Shown: positions 1 to 7,647, numbered from the stretch's first letter. The stretch is 36,332 nucleotides of DNA from Acidobacteriota bacterium (GCA_003165465.1 PLUM01000091.1:1-36332); one strand, 5' to 3'. Made by a program: numbers and translations. The notes: generated from the sequence alone by a model not told the origin.

Positions 1-90
1 GGTCGAAGACTACGACCTTGATAGGTGGGAGGTAGAAGCGTAGCAATACGTGTAGCTGACCCATACTAATCGCTCGTTCGGCTTGACCAT
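1..90 (+). rRNA. rrl: 23S ribosomal RNA, 3' end (partial)
   Basis: The first ~90 bases match the conserved end of bacterial 23S rRNA: the GGTGGGAGGTAGAAGCGTAG region, the GACCCATACTAAT segment and a closing GGCTTGACC, equivalent to GGCTTAACC at the E. coli 3' end. The 5' part lies outside the window. The exact mature 3' end is set by analogy to E. coli and may be off by a few bases. A 5S gene follows on the same strand, so this is the end of an rRNA operon. Confidence 0.95.
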
Positions 91-230
91 AAAACTTTCC
101 CAAACCGTTATCATCCTGCCAGGAATTCATCCCTGGCCGAATATCGCGGAACAAGATTGTTCATGATCGAGACGAATTTGCAGAAAACCCAAAGTAACAA
201 AAGCCTATTCAGTTGCAAAGCTTGAAAGCT

Positions 231-271
231 CGGGAGTGGAGAGTCTGCCTTTTTCAGACTCTCCGCTCCCG
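231..271 (+). other. Long hairpin in the 23S-5S spacer
   Basis: Positions 231-247 and 255-271 form a 17-bp stem with one G-U-type mismatch around a 7-base pyrimidine loop. It lies between the 23S and 5S genes. No T-run follows directly, so it does not look like a terminator. It could be an RNase III or other processing signal in the rRNA precursor, which is inference. The rest of the 91-293 spacer shows no tRNA or ORF. Confidence 0.6.
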
Positions 272-293
272 GCTCTCAACTCAATATTGACTT

Positions 294-411
<118 letters not shown>

Positions 412-444
412 TTAAAATTGCCCCGAAAGGGGCTTACAAAGAAT

Positions 445-478
445 GGCCCGTTGCGAGTAATCGCGACGGGCCTTTTTT
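445..478 (+). terminator. Intrinsic terminator of the rRNA operon
   Basis: A 12-bp GC-rich stem (445-456 with 461-472, loop GTAA, one G-U pair) is followed by six T residues at 473-478. A smaller GCCCC/GGGGC hairpin at 420-433 comes just before it. Position after the 5S gene supports rho-independent termination of the rRNA transcript. Confidence 0.9.
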
Positions 479-489
479 GTTTTGGTGCG

Positions 490-498
490 TGTTATACT
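490..498 (+). promoter_or_regulatory. Candidate extended -10 promoter for hicBA
   Basis: TG at 490-491, one base, then TATACT at 493-498 form an extended -10 element. No good -35 is visible, as that position falls in the terminator T-run. A start near 505 would give a ~16-nt leader carrying AAGGTG (507-512) 8 bases before the ATG at 521. HicBA operons are commonly autoregulated, but no operator was identified here. Confidence 0.45.
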
Positions 499-520
499 TC
501 GTGGATAAGGTGCCTCATCC

Positions 521-736
521 ATGAAACCCAAGCGGAAGTTCACGGTTTTGATTGAGCGCGACGAGGAAGGCTATTATGTGGCGTCGGTTCCGGCCTTGCG
601 CGGATGCCACACGCAGGCGAAGACCCTCGATACCCTTATGAAACGGGTCCGCGAGGTTATTGAACTTTGTATCGAGGACGGCGACAAAACTGATGGCTCC
701 CTGGAACTTGTCGGAATTCAGCAAATTTCCGTATGA
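521..736 (+). CDS. hicB: HicB-family antitoxin
   Basis: The 71-residue protein has the HicB N-terminal fold pattern: a first strand FTVLIERDEEGYYVASVP, then the LRGCHTQAKT turn and a helix with VREVIELCIED. In the family this partially degraded RNase H-like domain binds and blocks the HicA mRNA interferase. No clear C-terminal DNA-binding domain is present, so this is a short-form HicB. The ATG has AAGGTG 8 bases upstream. The stop overlaps the hicA start (ATGA at 733-736), so the two are translationally coupled in the order antitoxin-toxin. The first 17 codons resemble the broken copy at 1242, pointing to local duplication. Confidence 0.85.
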   Translation: MKPKRKFTVLIERDEEGYYVASVPALRGCHTQAKTLDTLMKRVREVIELCIEDGDKTDGSLELVGIQQISV

Positions 737-957
737 CCCGCCTGCCCCGAATCAAAGGCAAAGAACTCATCCGGGGGCTTGAGCGCGCCGGGTTCGCGAT
801 TGACCGGACGCGCGGTAGCCACGTCTTCCTTAAGCATCCGGATGGAAGGGCCACGGTTGTTCCTGTTCACTCGCGGGAAACCATTGGTCCAGGCTTGCTT
901 CGTGCCATCCTTCGCGATGTGGAGATGACCACCGAGCAACTTACCGAATTGCTCTGA
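733..957 (+). CDS. hicA: HicA-family mRNA interferase toxin
   Basis: The 74-residue protein matches HicA (YcfA-like, double-stranded-RNA-binding fold). It begins with KGKELIRGLERAGF and carries the hallmark GSHVFLKHPDGR segment with the catalytic His (about residue 30), then VVPVHSRETIGPGLLRAILRD. HicA toxins cleave mRNA and tmRNA and are neutralised by HicB. Length and motif order are normal and no damage is seen, so it is probably active. It overlaps the upstream hicB by 4 bases. Confidence 0.9.
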   Translation: MTRLPRIKGKELIRGLERAGFAIDRTRGSHVFLKHPDGRATVVPVHSRETIGPGLLRAILRDVEMTTEQLTELL

Positions 958-973
958 TTCGCGGGAGGCGTAG

Positions 974-1189
974 ATGCCGAAACCGAAATATGAAGTGATC
1001 TTTTACTGGAGTGACGACGACCAGGCTTTTATCGCCGAGGTTCCCGAGCTTCCGGGGTGCGCCGCCGACGGGAAGACGCATCGCGACGCCCTGCGCAACG
1101 TGGAAGGCATCATTCTCGAGTGGCTCGAAACGGCCCGCGATCTGGGACGGCCCATCCCCAAGCCCAAGGGTCGATTGGTCTTTGCCTGA
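974..1189 (+). CDS. Second HicB-family antitoxin, without its own HicA
   Basis: The 71-residue protein has the HicB pattern YEVIFYWSDDDQAFIAEVP, ELPGCAADGKT and ALRNVEGIILEWLETA, then a Pro/Lys-rich end. It is a better textbook HicB than the upstream one but is only distantly similar to it. GGGAGGC lies about 6 bases before the ATG. It sits 16 bases after hicA and no second toxin gene follows. It may be a second antitoxin for the same HicA or a solitary remnant of another pair. Function beyond the family assignment is inference. Confidence 0.8.
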   Translation: MPKPKYEVIFYWSDDDQAFIAEVPELPGCAADGKTHRDALRNVEGIILEWLETARDLGRPIPKPKGRLVFA

Positions 1190-1241
1190 GTTGCAGAATT
1201 TACCCGATTTGTTCCGTAAGATCGAATACGCGGAAGTCCTA

Positions 1242-1307
1242 ATGAAATCCAAACGAAAATTCACGGTGGTAATCGGACGCGATGAAGAGGGTCACCCCCA
1301 CGCGTAG
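1242..1307 (+). pseudogene. Truncated hicB-like 5' fragment
   Basis: An ATG followed by KSKRKFTVVIGRDEEG closely parallels the start of the hicB at 521 (KPKRKFTVLIERDEEG), in sequence and codons. The similarity stops after about 17 codons, and the frame ends at a TAG after 21 residues. The break coincides with the hairpin repeat at 1296-1322. This is a dead 5' end of a former hicB copy, probably cut by a rearrangement at that repeat. Confidence 0.6.
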
Positions 1308-1322
1308 AAGCGATGCGTGGGG
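1296..1322. repeat. Small GC-rich inverted repeat
   Basis: CCCCACGC (1296-1303) pairs exactly with GCGTGGGG (1315-1322) across an 11-base loop. It lies where the truncated hicB copy loses similarity. It is not followed by a T-run. It may be part of a dispersed palindromic repeat; copy number cannot be judged from this window. Confidence 0.4.
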
Positions 1323-1404
1323 CACCCGCGCAAAATCACGCGGCACGGATGGCAAGCCGAAGACTCACTCTCCGGGTGATACAGGAAAAGGGGACCGATC
1401 ACTA

Positions 1405-1932
1405 CTATGGTTGCGATCGCTCTGTGCCACTCAATACTTCGGCAGCACTCTTGTCTAGTTCTGGAGTTCGGTGGAAGATTCTCTCGTTGAGTCCCGGCGT
1501 TGGACGGAAAGTCTTTCTATCGAAACTCAAAATGTTATGGGAGACTTTCATCGTGGCGTGTTGGATTGGCCCGGGCAATTCCTCTTTCGGGATTGTGTGT
1601 ATTGTCCTGCTCACTAAACGATATTCAACTAAGATGTTTTCGCCTCTAGTCTCCCATTTCCCAAGAAAAAGATTTTGGGGATCACCATGGCTAATCGTCA
1701 TGTATTTTTTCGGTTCGCGACCCACTGTGCAATAAATTAGCGCAAAAGTTTGATCCTTACCAAAGTAAAGGACCGCGGCTGAACCAGATTGTAGTTGAGG
1801 ATTGATATCTGGCGGCGCATTGACCCATTTGACATCGTCTTGCAACCATGCCCCGTCTAAAAAGTTCGTGTCCGACCTGACAGCAAGGGAGGGCAGGAAA
1901 ATAAGAACTAAGAGTAGGAACATTTTCTTCAT
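1405..1932 (-). CDS. Small secreted protein of unknown function
   Basis: The 175-residue product begins with a clear signal peptide (MKKMFLLLVLIFLPSLAVRS). The mature part starts near FLDGAWLQDD and contains a possible beta-rich, lipocalin-like run with FGKDQTF, FLGKWETRG and ILVEYRL segments. I do not recognise the family. The ATG at 1932 was chosen over an upstream in-frame start at 2058 because only it puts the signal peptide at the N terminus. No strong ribosome-binding site is seen. It is lower in GC than the flanking genes and faces the HicBA region, so it belongs to the accessory zone and not to the polysaccharide locus. Confidence 0.55.
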   Translation of the reverse strand: MKKMFLLLVLIFLPSLAVRSDTNFLDGAWLQDDVKWVNAPPDINPQLQSGSAAVLYFGKDQTFALIYCTVGREPKKYMTISHGDPQNLFLGKWETRGENILVEYRLVSRTIHTIPKEELPGPIQHATMKVSHNILSFDRKTFRPTPGLNERIFHRTPELDKSAAEVLSGTERSQP

Positions 1933-2259
1933 GGCTGCACCACAGGTGTATCGACCGACACGCCGACTCTCGTAGCGCCCATATTGTTCCACATATAGTC
2001 GATCATGCGGGGCGGGTGGCCCACGCTTTCGCGCTTTTTCGTGTTGATGTGCCGTCACAATTGGATGATATCACTCCAATACGTCAACACAGATGGACTG
2101 GTTTGGCTTTTTCGGGTGGCCGATCCGTCGTGAGTTTCGAGGGTCGGGGTTTTGATTTCTCTCTATGTTTAAGGCCCGCCCTTCCTACACCGAAGGACGA
2201 GGCACCCATAGTTCAAAATCTTCGACAATTTGCTGAGCTACACAGTTTATTCAGGCTGC
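1933..2259. other. Intergenic region without a supported gene
   Basis: No convincing reading frame occurs here. The stretch holds short GGGTGGCC-type fragments near 2010 and 2115 and a GGCCCGCCCTTC run near 2175 that look like degraded dispersed repeats. I could not delimit any of them. A plus-strand open frame running on to 2444 has no recognisable content and crosses the palindromic element. Confidence 0.5.
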
Positions 2260-2397
2260 GGAAAAAGTTGTTCCGCGTTTCTGTCATTCCGAGCGAAGCG
2301 AGGAATCTCTCATTCTTTTCTTCCGCTTCTATCTTCGGCATGGATCGAAGAGAGATTCCTCGCATCGCTCGGAATGACAGAAATAGGGACTTTTTCC
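2260..2397. repeat. Palindromic MITE-like intergenic repeat
   Basis: The 34-base arms at 2278-2311 and 2350-2383 are inverted copies with one mismatch, separated by 38 bases. Outer 9-base arms (GGAAAAAGT at 2260-2268, ACTTTTTCC at 2389-2397) extend the palindrome. The core GAGCGAAGCGAGGAATCTC type is one I recall as widely dispersed in bacterial genomes. It encodes no transposase. It sits just before the polysaccharide locus. Confidence 0.75.
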
Positions 2398-2486
2398 ATG
2401 GCCTGTATTTCCCGCTCGGTGGAGCGCAGACGAATCTTTTATAGCGGTGCACAATAGTTGTGGCGGGGAATAAAAAAACGGCGAGA

Positions 2487-3692
2487 ATGGGTGCCATGAG
2501 GGAAGAACATGGGCCGGGGCGTTGGGTGGACGCCCTTTCTCCGGAGCGGAAGATTGTGGTGTGCTGCGCGCGGGCGCGGATCGATCCGGGGGCGAAGGAC
2601 GTTGTTCGCGCGCTCGTTCGCGGCGATTTGAATTGGGCGGACGTTCTGGCGAATGCAGAGCATCACGGTCTATTGCCAATCGTTTACGAGAGCATTGCCG
2701 GCGCGGCGCAGGATTTGGTCGCTCCCGCGCAGTGGAATGGGGTGCGCGATGCGGCGGCTGCTTCCACAACAAATGATTTGTCGCTTCTGCGGGAGTTGCT
2801 TCGTTTGCATCGGCTGTTTGAAGCGGCGCGGCTTCCGGCGATTTCCTATAAAGGGCCGGTGCTGGCGGAGGTTGCCTACGGGAGCGCGATCCGGCGCGAA
2901 TACGAGGACTTGGATTTCGCCGTTCCGCAAAAATATATTCCGGACGTGGTTTCCGTGCTGCGGGCGGCGGGGTATCGCCCGCTGTTCGATCCGCGGGAAG
3001 CGCACGCGGGGGAGGACGGATTTGCGCCGGGGCAGTACGCGTTTCAATCGGACGCGCGACAAATCCTGGTCGAATTCCATACCGAGCGGACGCTGCGATA
3101 TTTTCCCGTTCCGCTCGATTTTCAGGAACTGGGCGGCAGGCTGATGACGGTGGAAATCGGCGGACAGCGGTTTCAGACGTTTTCGATCGAAGATACGCTG
3201 GTGATGCTGTCGGTGCACGGCGCGAAACATTTTTGGGAGCGGCTTGGGTGGGTTCTGGATATCGCGGAATTGGCGACGGTCCATGCAGTGGATTGGGCGC
3301 TGCTGCTGGAGATCGCGGCGAAAATGAAAGCCACGCGCGTGCTTCTGCTGGGGCTTTATCTGGCGCACGAAGTGTGCGGGGCCGCGTTGCCGGAGAGTGT
3401 GCTGGAAATTGCTCGTGGAGACCGCAAAGTTCAAAGGCTGGCGCGGGAAGTGCGCGAACAATATGCGGGTGTTTCCGATCCGCGCGCTGGCATATGGCGG
3501 CGCGCATCGTTCCGAATTCGGTCGAGCGACGGAATCGGAGAGGGGCTTCGTCACATGCTGCGCCTCTCGATGAGCCCCACCGAAAGCGACCGCGAGATGG
3601 TGCGCTTGCCGCGCCCGCTCGCTCCGTTATACGTATTATTGCGGCCCTGGAGGCTGCTGCGGAAGTATGGGGCAGGCTTGAAGCGCCGGTGA
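2487..3692 (+). CDS. Nucleotidyltransferase-fold protein (PF14907-like)
   Basis: This ~401-residue protein resembles the uncharacterised nucleotidyltransferase family often found in polysaccharide and exosortase loci. Diagnostic segments are the central YKGPVLAEVAYG stretch, then RREYEDLDFAV, which supplies the paired Asp residues of the polymerase-beta-like fold, and a later LVEFHTE motif giving the third acidic position. The remainder is helical (HGAKHFWERLGWVLDIAEL). The acceptor is unknown. A GTG at 2460 and an ATG at 2496 are also possible starts; none has a strong Shine-Dalgarno. It is the first gene of the plus-strand locus, 130 bases before the TPR gene. Confidence 0.75.
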   Translation: MGAMREEHGPGRWVDALSPERKIVVCCARARIDPGAKDVVRALVRGDLNWADVLANAEHHGLLPIVYESIAGAAQDLVAPAQWNGVRDAAAASTTNDLSLLRELLRLHRLFEAARLPAISYKGPVLAEVAYGSAIRREYEDLDFAVPQKYIPDVVSVLRAAGYRPLFDPREAHAGEDGFAPGQYAFQSDARQILVEFHTERTLRYFPVPLDFQELGGRLMTVEIGGQRFQTFSIEDTLVMLSVHGAKHFWERLGWVLDIAELATVHAVDWALLLEIAAKMKATRVLLLGLYLAHEVCGAALPESVLEIARGDRKVQRLAREVREQYAGVSDPRAGIWRRASFRIRSSDGIGEGLRHMLRLSMSPTESDREMVRLPRPLAPLYVLLRPWRLLRKYGAGLKRR

Positions 3693-3821
3693 AAGAGAGG
3701 CGCGCAGGCATCTTTGCGGCCGCTTACTTCGCCTCGCCTGTTGTCTGATGCGCTATGCCAGTTCTTCCTTTTCCGGAATTGTGGTTGCGCATTGCAGGCG
3801 TTCGGTGCAGATTATCGGCGG

Positions 3822-5102
3822 ATGCTTGGGGAAACTTCCAATCCTGCTTCGCGGAGGATGGCCGCAGCCATCGCGGCGTTCGCCGCGGTGTGGTTCTGCT
3901 ATGCGGGTGTGAAGCACGCATGGGCAAGCCATTACGTAGCATCCACGAATTTTCAAGATTGGGAACGCGCCTCGGGGATTGAGCCCGGCAACCCCGAAAT
4001 CTGGTACCGCATGGGGCGTTTCCGCCAACTTGATTTCGATAATCCCGACGTTCCGCAGGCCATTTCCTATTACCGGCGCGCGGTGCAACTCGATCCGCCA
4101 TCCCCGTATTACAAACTGGATCTGGCGGGCGCGCTGGAGATGTCCGGGAACATGGACGAGGCGGACAGTTATTTCCGGGCTGCCCAGGTCGCCTACCCGA
4201 TTTCCGCCGAAGCGTCATGGAAATATGGAAATTTTCTTCTTCGCCAGGGGCGCTTGCCCGAAGCGTACGCGGAGATTCATCGCGCAATGCTGGTGGACCC
4301 TAAACTGATTCCCGAGGGCGTTTCGGTGGTTTGGCATACCGATCCGGACGTACACCTTTTGCTCGATCGAATCTTGCCTGACACGGCCCAGGCTTATTCG
4401 GATGCGCTTGGTTTTCTGGCCGATGCGCAGCAGTCCACGGCGGCGCTTGAAGTGTGGCGCCGCCTACTTGCAAAAGATTCCCATACGGATTGGAAGTTGG
4501 TCTTCAAGCTTACCGACTTGCTGGTTGCCCAGGAACGATTCGAGGAAGCGGGCGCCGTGTGGCACCAGGCCGTGGGGAAGGACGCGGATCCCGCGCCGGG
4601 ATACGCTGGCAATTCGCTGGTGTATGACGGCGGATTCGAGAAGGACATTTTGGGAGGGGGTTTCGGCTGGCAGCAAATAGATGTTCAGGGTTCCGAGTTC
4701 GATTTTGACGCGGAGGAGAAACATTCCGGTAACCGGTCGGCACGTCTTATTTTCAATGGCACGGAAAATATGAGGTATGAGAATTTATTGCAATACGTTC
4801 TAGTTTCTCCGGGTACGCGCTATCGTTTTCAAGGATTTCTGCGCACTGCTCGAATTTCGACGGAGAGTGGGATGCGGTTTGAGATCGTGGACCCCAAGGA
4901 CCAGAAAAATTTAGACGTGCTGACTCCGAACGAGACGGGAACCGAACCGTGGACTCTCGAGCAAATCGATTTCTCGACGGGGCCACGCACGCACATGATT
5001 CTCATTCGGCTGGTCAGGAAGCAGAGCGAGCGCCTGGATAATCAGCTCCGCGGCACGGTGTGGATCGACGACATAAGCCTTGTGCCGGCGGTCAAACAGT
5101 AA
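3822..5102 (+). CDS. Membrane-anchored TPR protein with C-terminal beta-sandwich domain
   Basis: The 426-residue product has an N-terminal membrane segment (about residues 13-35, MAAAIAAFAAVWFCYAG). It is followed by tetratricopeptide-like repeats to about residue 180 (NPEIWYRMGRF, AISYYRRAVQLDP, YKLDLAGALEMSGNMDEA, KYGNFLLRQGRLPEA). A C-terminal region from about 260 (NSLVYDGGFEKD to GTVWIDDISLVP) looks like a carbohydrate-binding, galactose-binding-like jelly roll. It probably acts in the periplasm as a scaffold for polysaccharide assembly. An in-frame TTG at 3714 gives a longer, less typical N terminus. It ends 16 bases before the polymerase-like gene, so they are probably cotranscribed. 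Confidence 0.7.
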   Translation: MLGETSNPASRRMAAAIAAFAAVWFCYAGVKHAWASHYVASTNFQDWERASGIEPGNPEIWYRMGRFRQLDFDNPDVPQAISYYRRAVQLDPPSPYYKLDLAGALEMSGNMDEADSYFRAAQVAYPISAEASWKYGNFLLRQGRLPEAYAEIHRAMLVDPKLIPEGVSVVWHTDPDVHLLLDRILPDTAQAYSDALGFLADAQQSTAALEVWRRLLAKDSHTDWKLVFKLTDLLVAQERFEEAGAVWHQAVGKDADPAPGYAGNSLVYDGGFEKDILGGGFGWQQIDVQGSEFDFDAEEKHSGNRSARLIFNGTENMRYENLLQYVLVSPGTRYRFQGFLRTARISTESGMRFEIVDPKDQKNLDVLTPNETGTEPWTLEQIDFSTGPRTHMILIRLVRKQSERLDNQLRGTVWIDDISLVPAVKQ

Positions 5103-5118
5103 TGACGGAATCGAGACG

Positions 5119-6354
5119 ATGAGCTTCATACGGGCCGGGATTTGCATTGTGGTCGCCTTCGCTGTGCTCGCGCACGGAGCGGTGGAACCGTGGTCGGAAG
5201 CCGGACTGGAGATGGGAGCAGCCGTTTTGCTGCTGGCCTGGTCCTGGCAAGCATTGACGGACGGGGAATTGACGTTCGTTTGGAATCCGCTCTTGTGGCC
5301 GCTCGCTGGATTTTGGCTGGTCGCGGCGTTCCAATTGGTCACGGGCATGACCGCGGTTCCGTTTTTGACGCGCATCGAGCTGCTGAAATATTCGGCGCTC
5401 GTGGCGCTATTTTTTCTTTGCGTGCAGTCGTACCGGACGCGGGGGCAATGGCGCCGCTTCATCTGGTTTTTATTGAGCCTGGGTTTTGCGATCTCCTTGT
5501 TTGCCATTCTGCAGCATTTCACATTCAACGGAAAATTGTATTGGGTGCGGGAATTGCAGTACGGCGGCATCCCTTTTGGCCCCTATGTGAACCGGAATCA
5601 TTTTGCCGGGCTGATGGAATTGCTGATCCCTCCGGGGCTTGCGATACAAATCGTGGGCGGAGAGCAGCGCGAACAGCTGCCGTTAATGGCGCTTTTCACG
5701 TTGCTGCCCATCGGAGCCCTTTTCCTGTCCGCTTCTCGCGGCGGGATCGTGAGCTTTGTGGCGGAATTGGGTTTTCTCGCGATTTTGATTGTGGCGCGCA
5801 GAAGAGAAAAGAAGATATTGGCCGTTGCCGCGCTGATCCTGACGCTGGCCGCTATTTTGGTTTCCTGGCTGGGGATCGGCCGGGCTCTGGACCGATTTGC
5901 GACTTATAAAAAATTGGAGGTCACCGAGGGACGCCGGGTGGAAATGCTGCACGACAGTTTGCGCATCTTTAAGGATCACCCGGTCCTGGGAACCGGCCTG
6001 GGCACGCTACAGGAAGTTTTTCCACGCTATGAAACGGTCTATGACGGGATGGTCGTAAATCATAGCCATAACGATTACGCGGAAGCTCTTGCCGAAACGG
6101 GCGCGATTGGCGGCCTTTGTGGGCTTGTTTTTCTGACCGTGTTGCTTTGGACCACATGGAAAAGTCTCTCCAAGGAAGGAGATCCGCAGAGTTTCTCCTA
6201 TCATGCCGGAGCGCTGGTTGCCTGCCTGGGACTTGCCGTACACGCAGGTGTGGACTTCAATTTTCATATTCCATCGAACGCGCTCATCTTCCTTTTGAAC
6301 TCCGCGCTGGCCACGTCCGCCCTCCCGGCGTTGCCGCTTTCGCGCCGGCATTGA
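5119..6354 (+). CDS. O-antigen ligase/polymerase-like membrane protein (Wzy_C family)
   Basis: The 411-residue protein is highly hydrophobic with about 10-12 predicted membrane segments. A large periplasmic loop near residues 260-330 contains GTGLGTLQEVFPRYE and then NHSHNDYAEALAETGAIGG, the classic Wzy_C signature of O-antigen ligases and polymerases. Such proteins join lipid-linked glycans to acceptors or to each other on the periplasmic side. The ATG lies 16 bases after the TPR gene. TPR proteins next to Wzy-like proteins are common in these loci, so the two may form a complex. Ligase and polymerase cannot be told apart from sequence. Confidence 0.85.
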   Translation: MSFIRAGICIVVAFAVLAHGAVEPWSEAGLEMGAAVLLLAWSWQALTDGELTFVWNPLLWPLAGFWLVAAFQLVTGMTAVPFLTRIELLKYSALVALFFLCVQSYRTRGQWRRFIWFLLSLGFAISLFAILQHFTFNGKLYWVRELQYGGIPFGPYVNRNHFAGLMELLIPPGLAIQIVGGEQREQLPLMALFTLLPIGALFLSASRGGIVSFVAELGFLAILIVARRREKKILAVAALILTLAAILVSWLGIGRALDRFATYKKLEVTEGRRVEMLHDSLRIFKDHPVLGTGLGTLQEVFPRYETVYDGMVVNHSHNDYAEALAETGAIGGLCGLVFLTVLLWTTWKSLSKEGDPQSFSYHAGALVACLGLAVHAGVDFNFHIPSNALIFLLNSALATSALPALPLSRRH

Positions 6355-6452
6355 GTTTTTGCCATTTTTCCTCCCGATCTCCGAATTAATTGTGGATTTC
6401 GCCGGTTATCCGGGGTCATTATGTTACTGGAATTCTTTCCTGTTAAATGCTC

Positions 6453-6479
6453 TTGACTGGGGGGAAGTCCCTGTATAAT
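6453..6479 (+). promoter_or_regulatory. Candidate sigma-70 promoter of the export operon
   Basis: TTGACT (6453-6458) and a perfect TATAAT (6474-6479) are separated by 15 bases, slightly short of the ideal 17. A transcript would start near 6486. The element lies in the 188-base gap after the polymerase-like gene and faces the OPX and kinase genes, which suggests a new transcription unit there. Confidence 0.55.
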
Positions 6480-6542
6480 GGCAATCGCGTGGGGGGAGTA
6501 TCTCTCTTGAGGCATCAACAATTGCAGGGCGCGTTGCGCCCA

Positions 6543-7601
6543 ATGAATTATCTGCCCGTCCGAATATCGCTATTTTTTGTACTGGCGATTTCTCCGGCGT
6601 TCGCTCAACAACCAAAATCGACTTCGCCCTTGGCGGATACCAAGCCGATGAGCTTGGTTGTGTCTGAAACCAACGAGCGCATCGCACGGCTTGCTCTGGC
6701 CTCGGACGTGAAGCAGGGCGATTACACGATCGGGAGTGGCGACTTATTGGGCATTGAAGTATTCGACGTTCCGGAACTTTCGCGCGAGGTTCGCGTGAAC
6801 GAAACGGGCTATATCTCGCTTCCTCTTATGCCATCCAAGGTACGGGCCGGAGGGCTGACGCCTTATCAACTTCAGGATAAGCTTGCCGAACTATTGCAGG
6901 GAAATGGTCTGGTATCGGCGCCCCAGGTCACCATATCCCTGAAGGAGCAGCACAGCCAGCCCATTACGGTGATCGGATCGGTCAAAACTCCGATGGTGAT
7001 TCAGGCGTTGCGTAGGACAACTCTTCTGCAGGCGCTTTCGCAAGCTGGTGGCATTGCGGAGGATGCGGGCAGCACCGTGATCGTTACGCGCGCTATCCCG
7101 GATGTGGCCGAATCGGAGGACCAGGTTGACGTTCCGGTGCCGGCGGATCCTCAGTCTTTTACGATTAATTTGTCCGACGTTCTGGAGTCCGGCGATTCGC
7201 GTTTCAACATTCCCCTCGTTGGAGGCGATGTTGTCTCGGTTCCGCGAGCCGGCATTATTTACGTTGTGGGAGCGGTAAATCATCCGGGTGGTTTCCTGCT
7301 GCAAAATGACCTGGAGCACATGACCATGCTGAAGATGATGTCTCTCGCGGGAGGGCCGACGAACACGGCGAAGATGAAGAATGCGGTCATCCTTCGAAAA
7401 AATCCCGCCACCGGAAAGAGGGAGCAGGTTCCGGTCAATTTGAACAAGGTGATGCATTTGAAGGAGCAGGATGCGGAATTGCAGGCCAACGATATTTTAT
7501 TTGTGCCCGATAGCAGCGGTTTGAAGGCCCTGCATCGCGCCGGCGATGTGGCTGTGGCTCTAACCACGGGAGTTGGTATCGTTGCCGCGGGCCGCATCTA
7601 G
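6543..7601 (+). CDS. Polysaccharide export (OPX) protein, Wza/EpsE-like
   Basis: The 352-residue protein has a signal peptide (MNYLPVRISLFFVLAISPAFA). A Poly_export domain follows at about residues 58-135 (GDYTIGSGDLLGIEVFDVPE, GYISLPLMPSKVRAGGL), then two SLBB domains near 138-190 (ITVIGSVKTPMVI) and 237-290 (IYVVGAVNHPGGF). OPX proteins form the outer-membrane or periplasmic channel for capsule and exopolysaccharide. No lipobox Cys is visible, unlike E. coli Wza. A TTG at 6507 with GGGGAG 8 bases upstream is a strong alternative start. A 6-bp hairpin (6527-6541) sits directly before the ATG. The kinase gene follows after 46 bases. Confidence 0.9.
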   Translation: MNYLPVRISLFFVLAISPAFAQQPKSTSPLADTKPMSLVVSETNERIARLALASDVKQGDYTIGSGDLLGIEVFDVPELSREVRVNETGYISLPLMPSKVRAGGLTPYQLQDKLAELLQGNGLVSAPQVTISLKEQHSQPITVIGSVKTPMVIQALRRTTLLQALSQAGGIAEDAGSTVIVTRAIPDVAESEDQVDVPVPADPQSFTINLSDVLESGDSRFNIPLVGGDVVSVPRAGIIYVVGAVNHPGGFLLQNDLEHMTMLKMMSLAGGPTNTAKMKNAVILRKNPATGKREQVPVNLNKVMHLKEQDAELQANDILFVPDSSGLKALHRAGDVAVALTTGVGIVAAGRI

Positions 7602-7647
7602 TAGGGGCTGGCGGATGGAACCGCATTAAATCATTCGTAAAGAATTT

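Noticed and set aside
91..293. tRNA gene in the 23S-5S spacer
   Set aside because: No cloverleaf or T-loop motif was found; only the long hairpin is present.
1313..1735. Plus-strand open frame of 140 codons
   Set aside because: It overlaps the minus-strand gene at 1405-1932, whose product has a proper signal peptide; the plus frame has no recognisable content.
2016..2444. Plus-strand open frame of 142 codons
   Set aside because: It runs through the palindromic repeat and has no family features; likely chance.
2329..3711. 460-codon minus-strand open frame opposite the nucleotidyltransferase-like gene
   Set aside because: It is Arg/Pro/Ala-rich low-information sequence typical of an antisense frame in GC-rich DNA, with no recognisable domain; the plus strand has clear family motifs.
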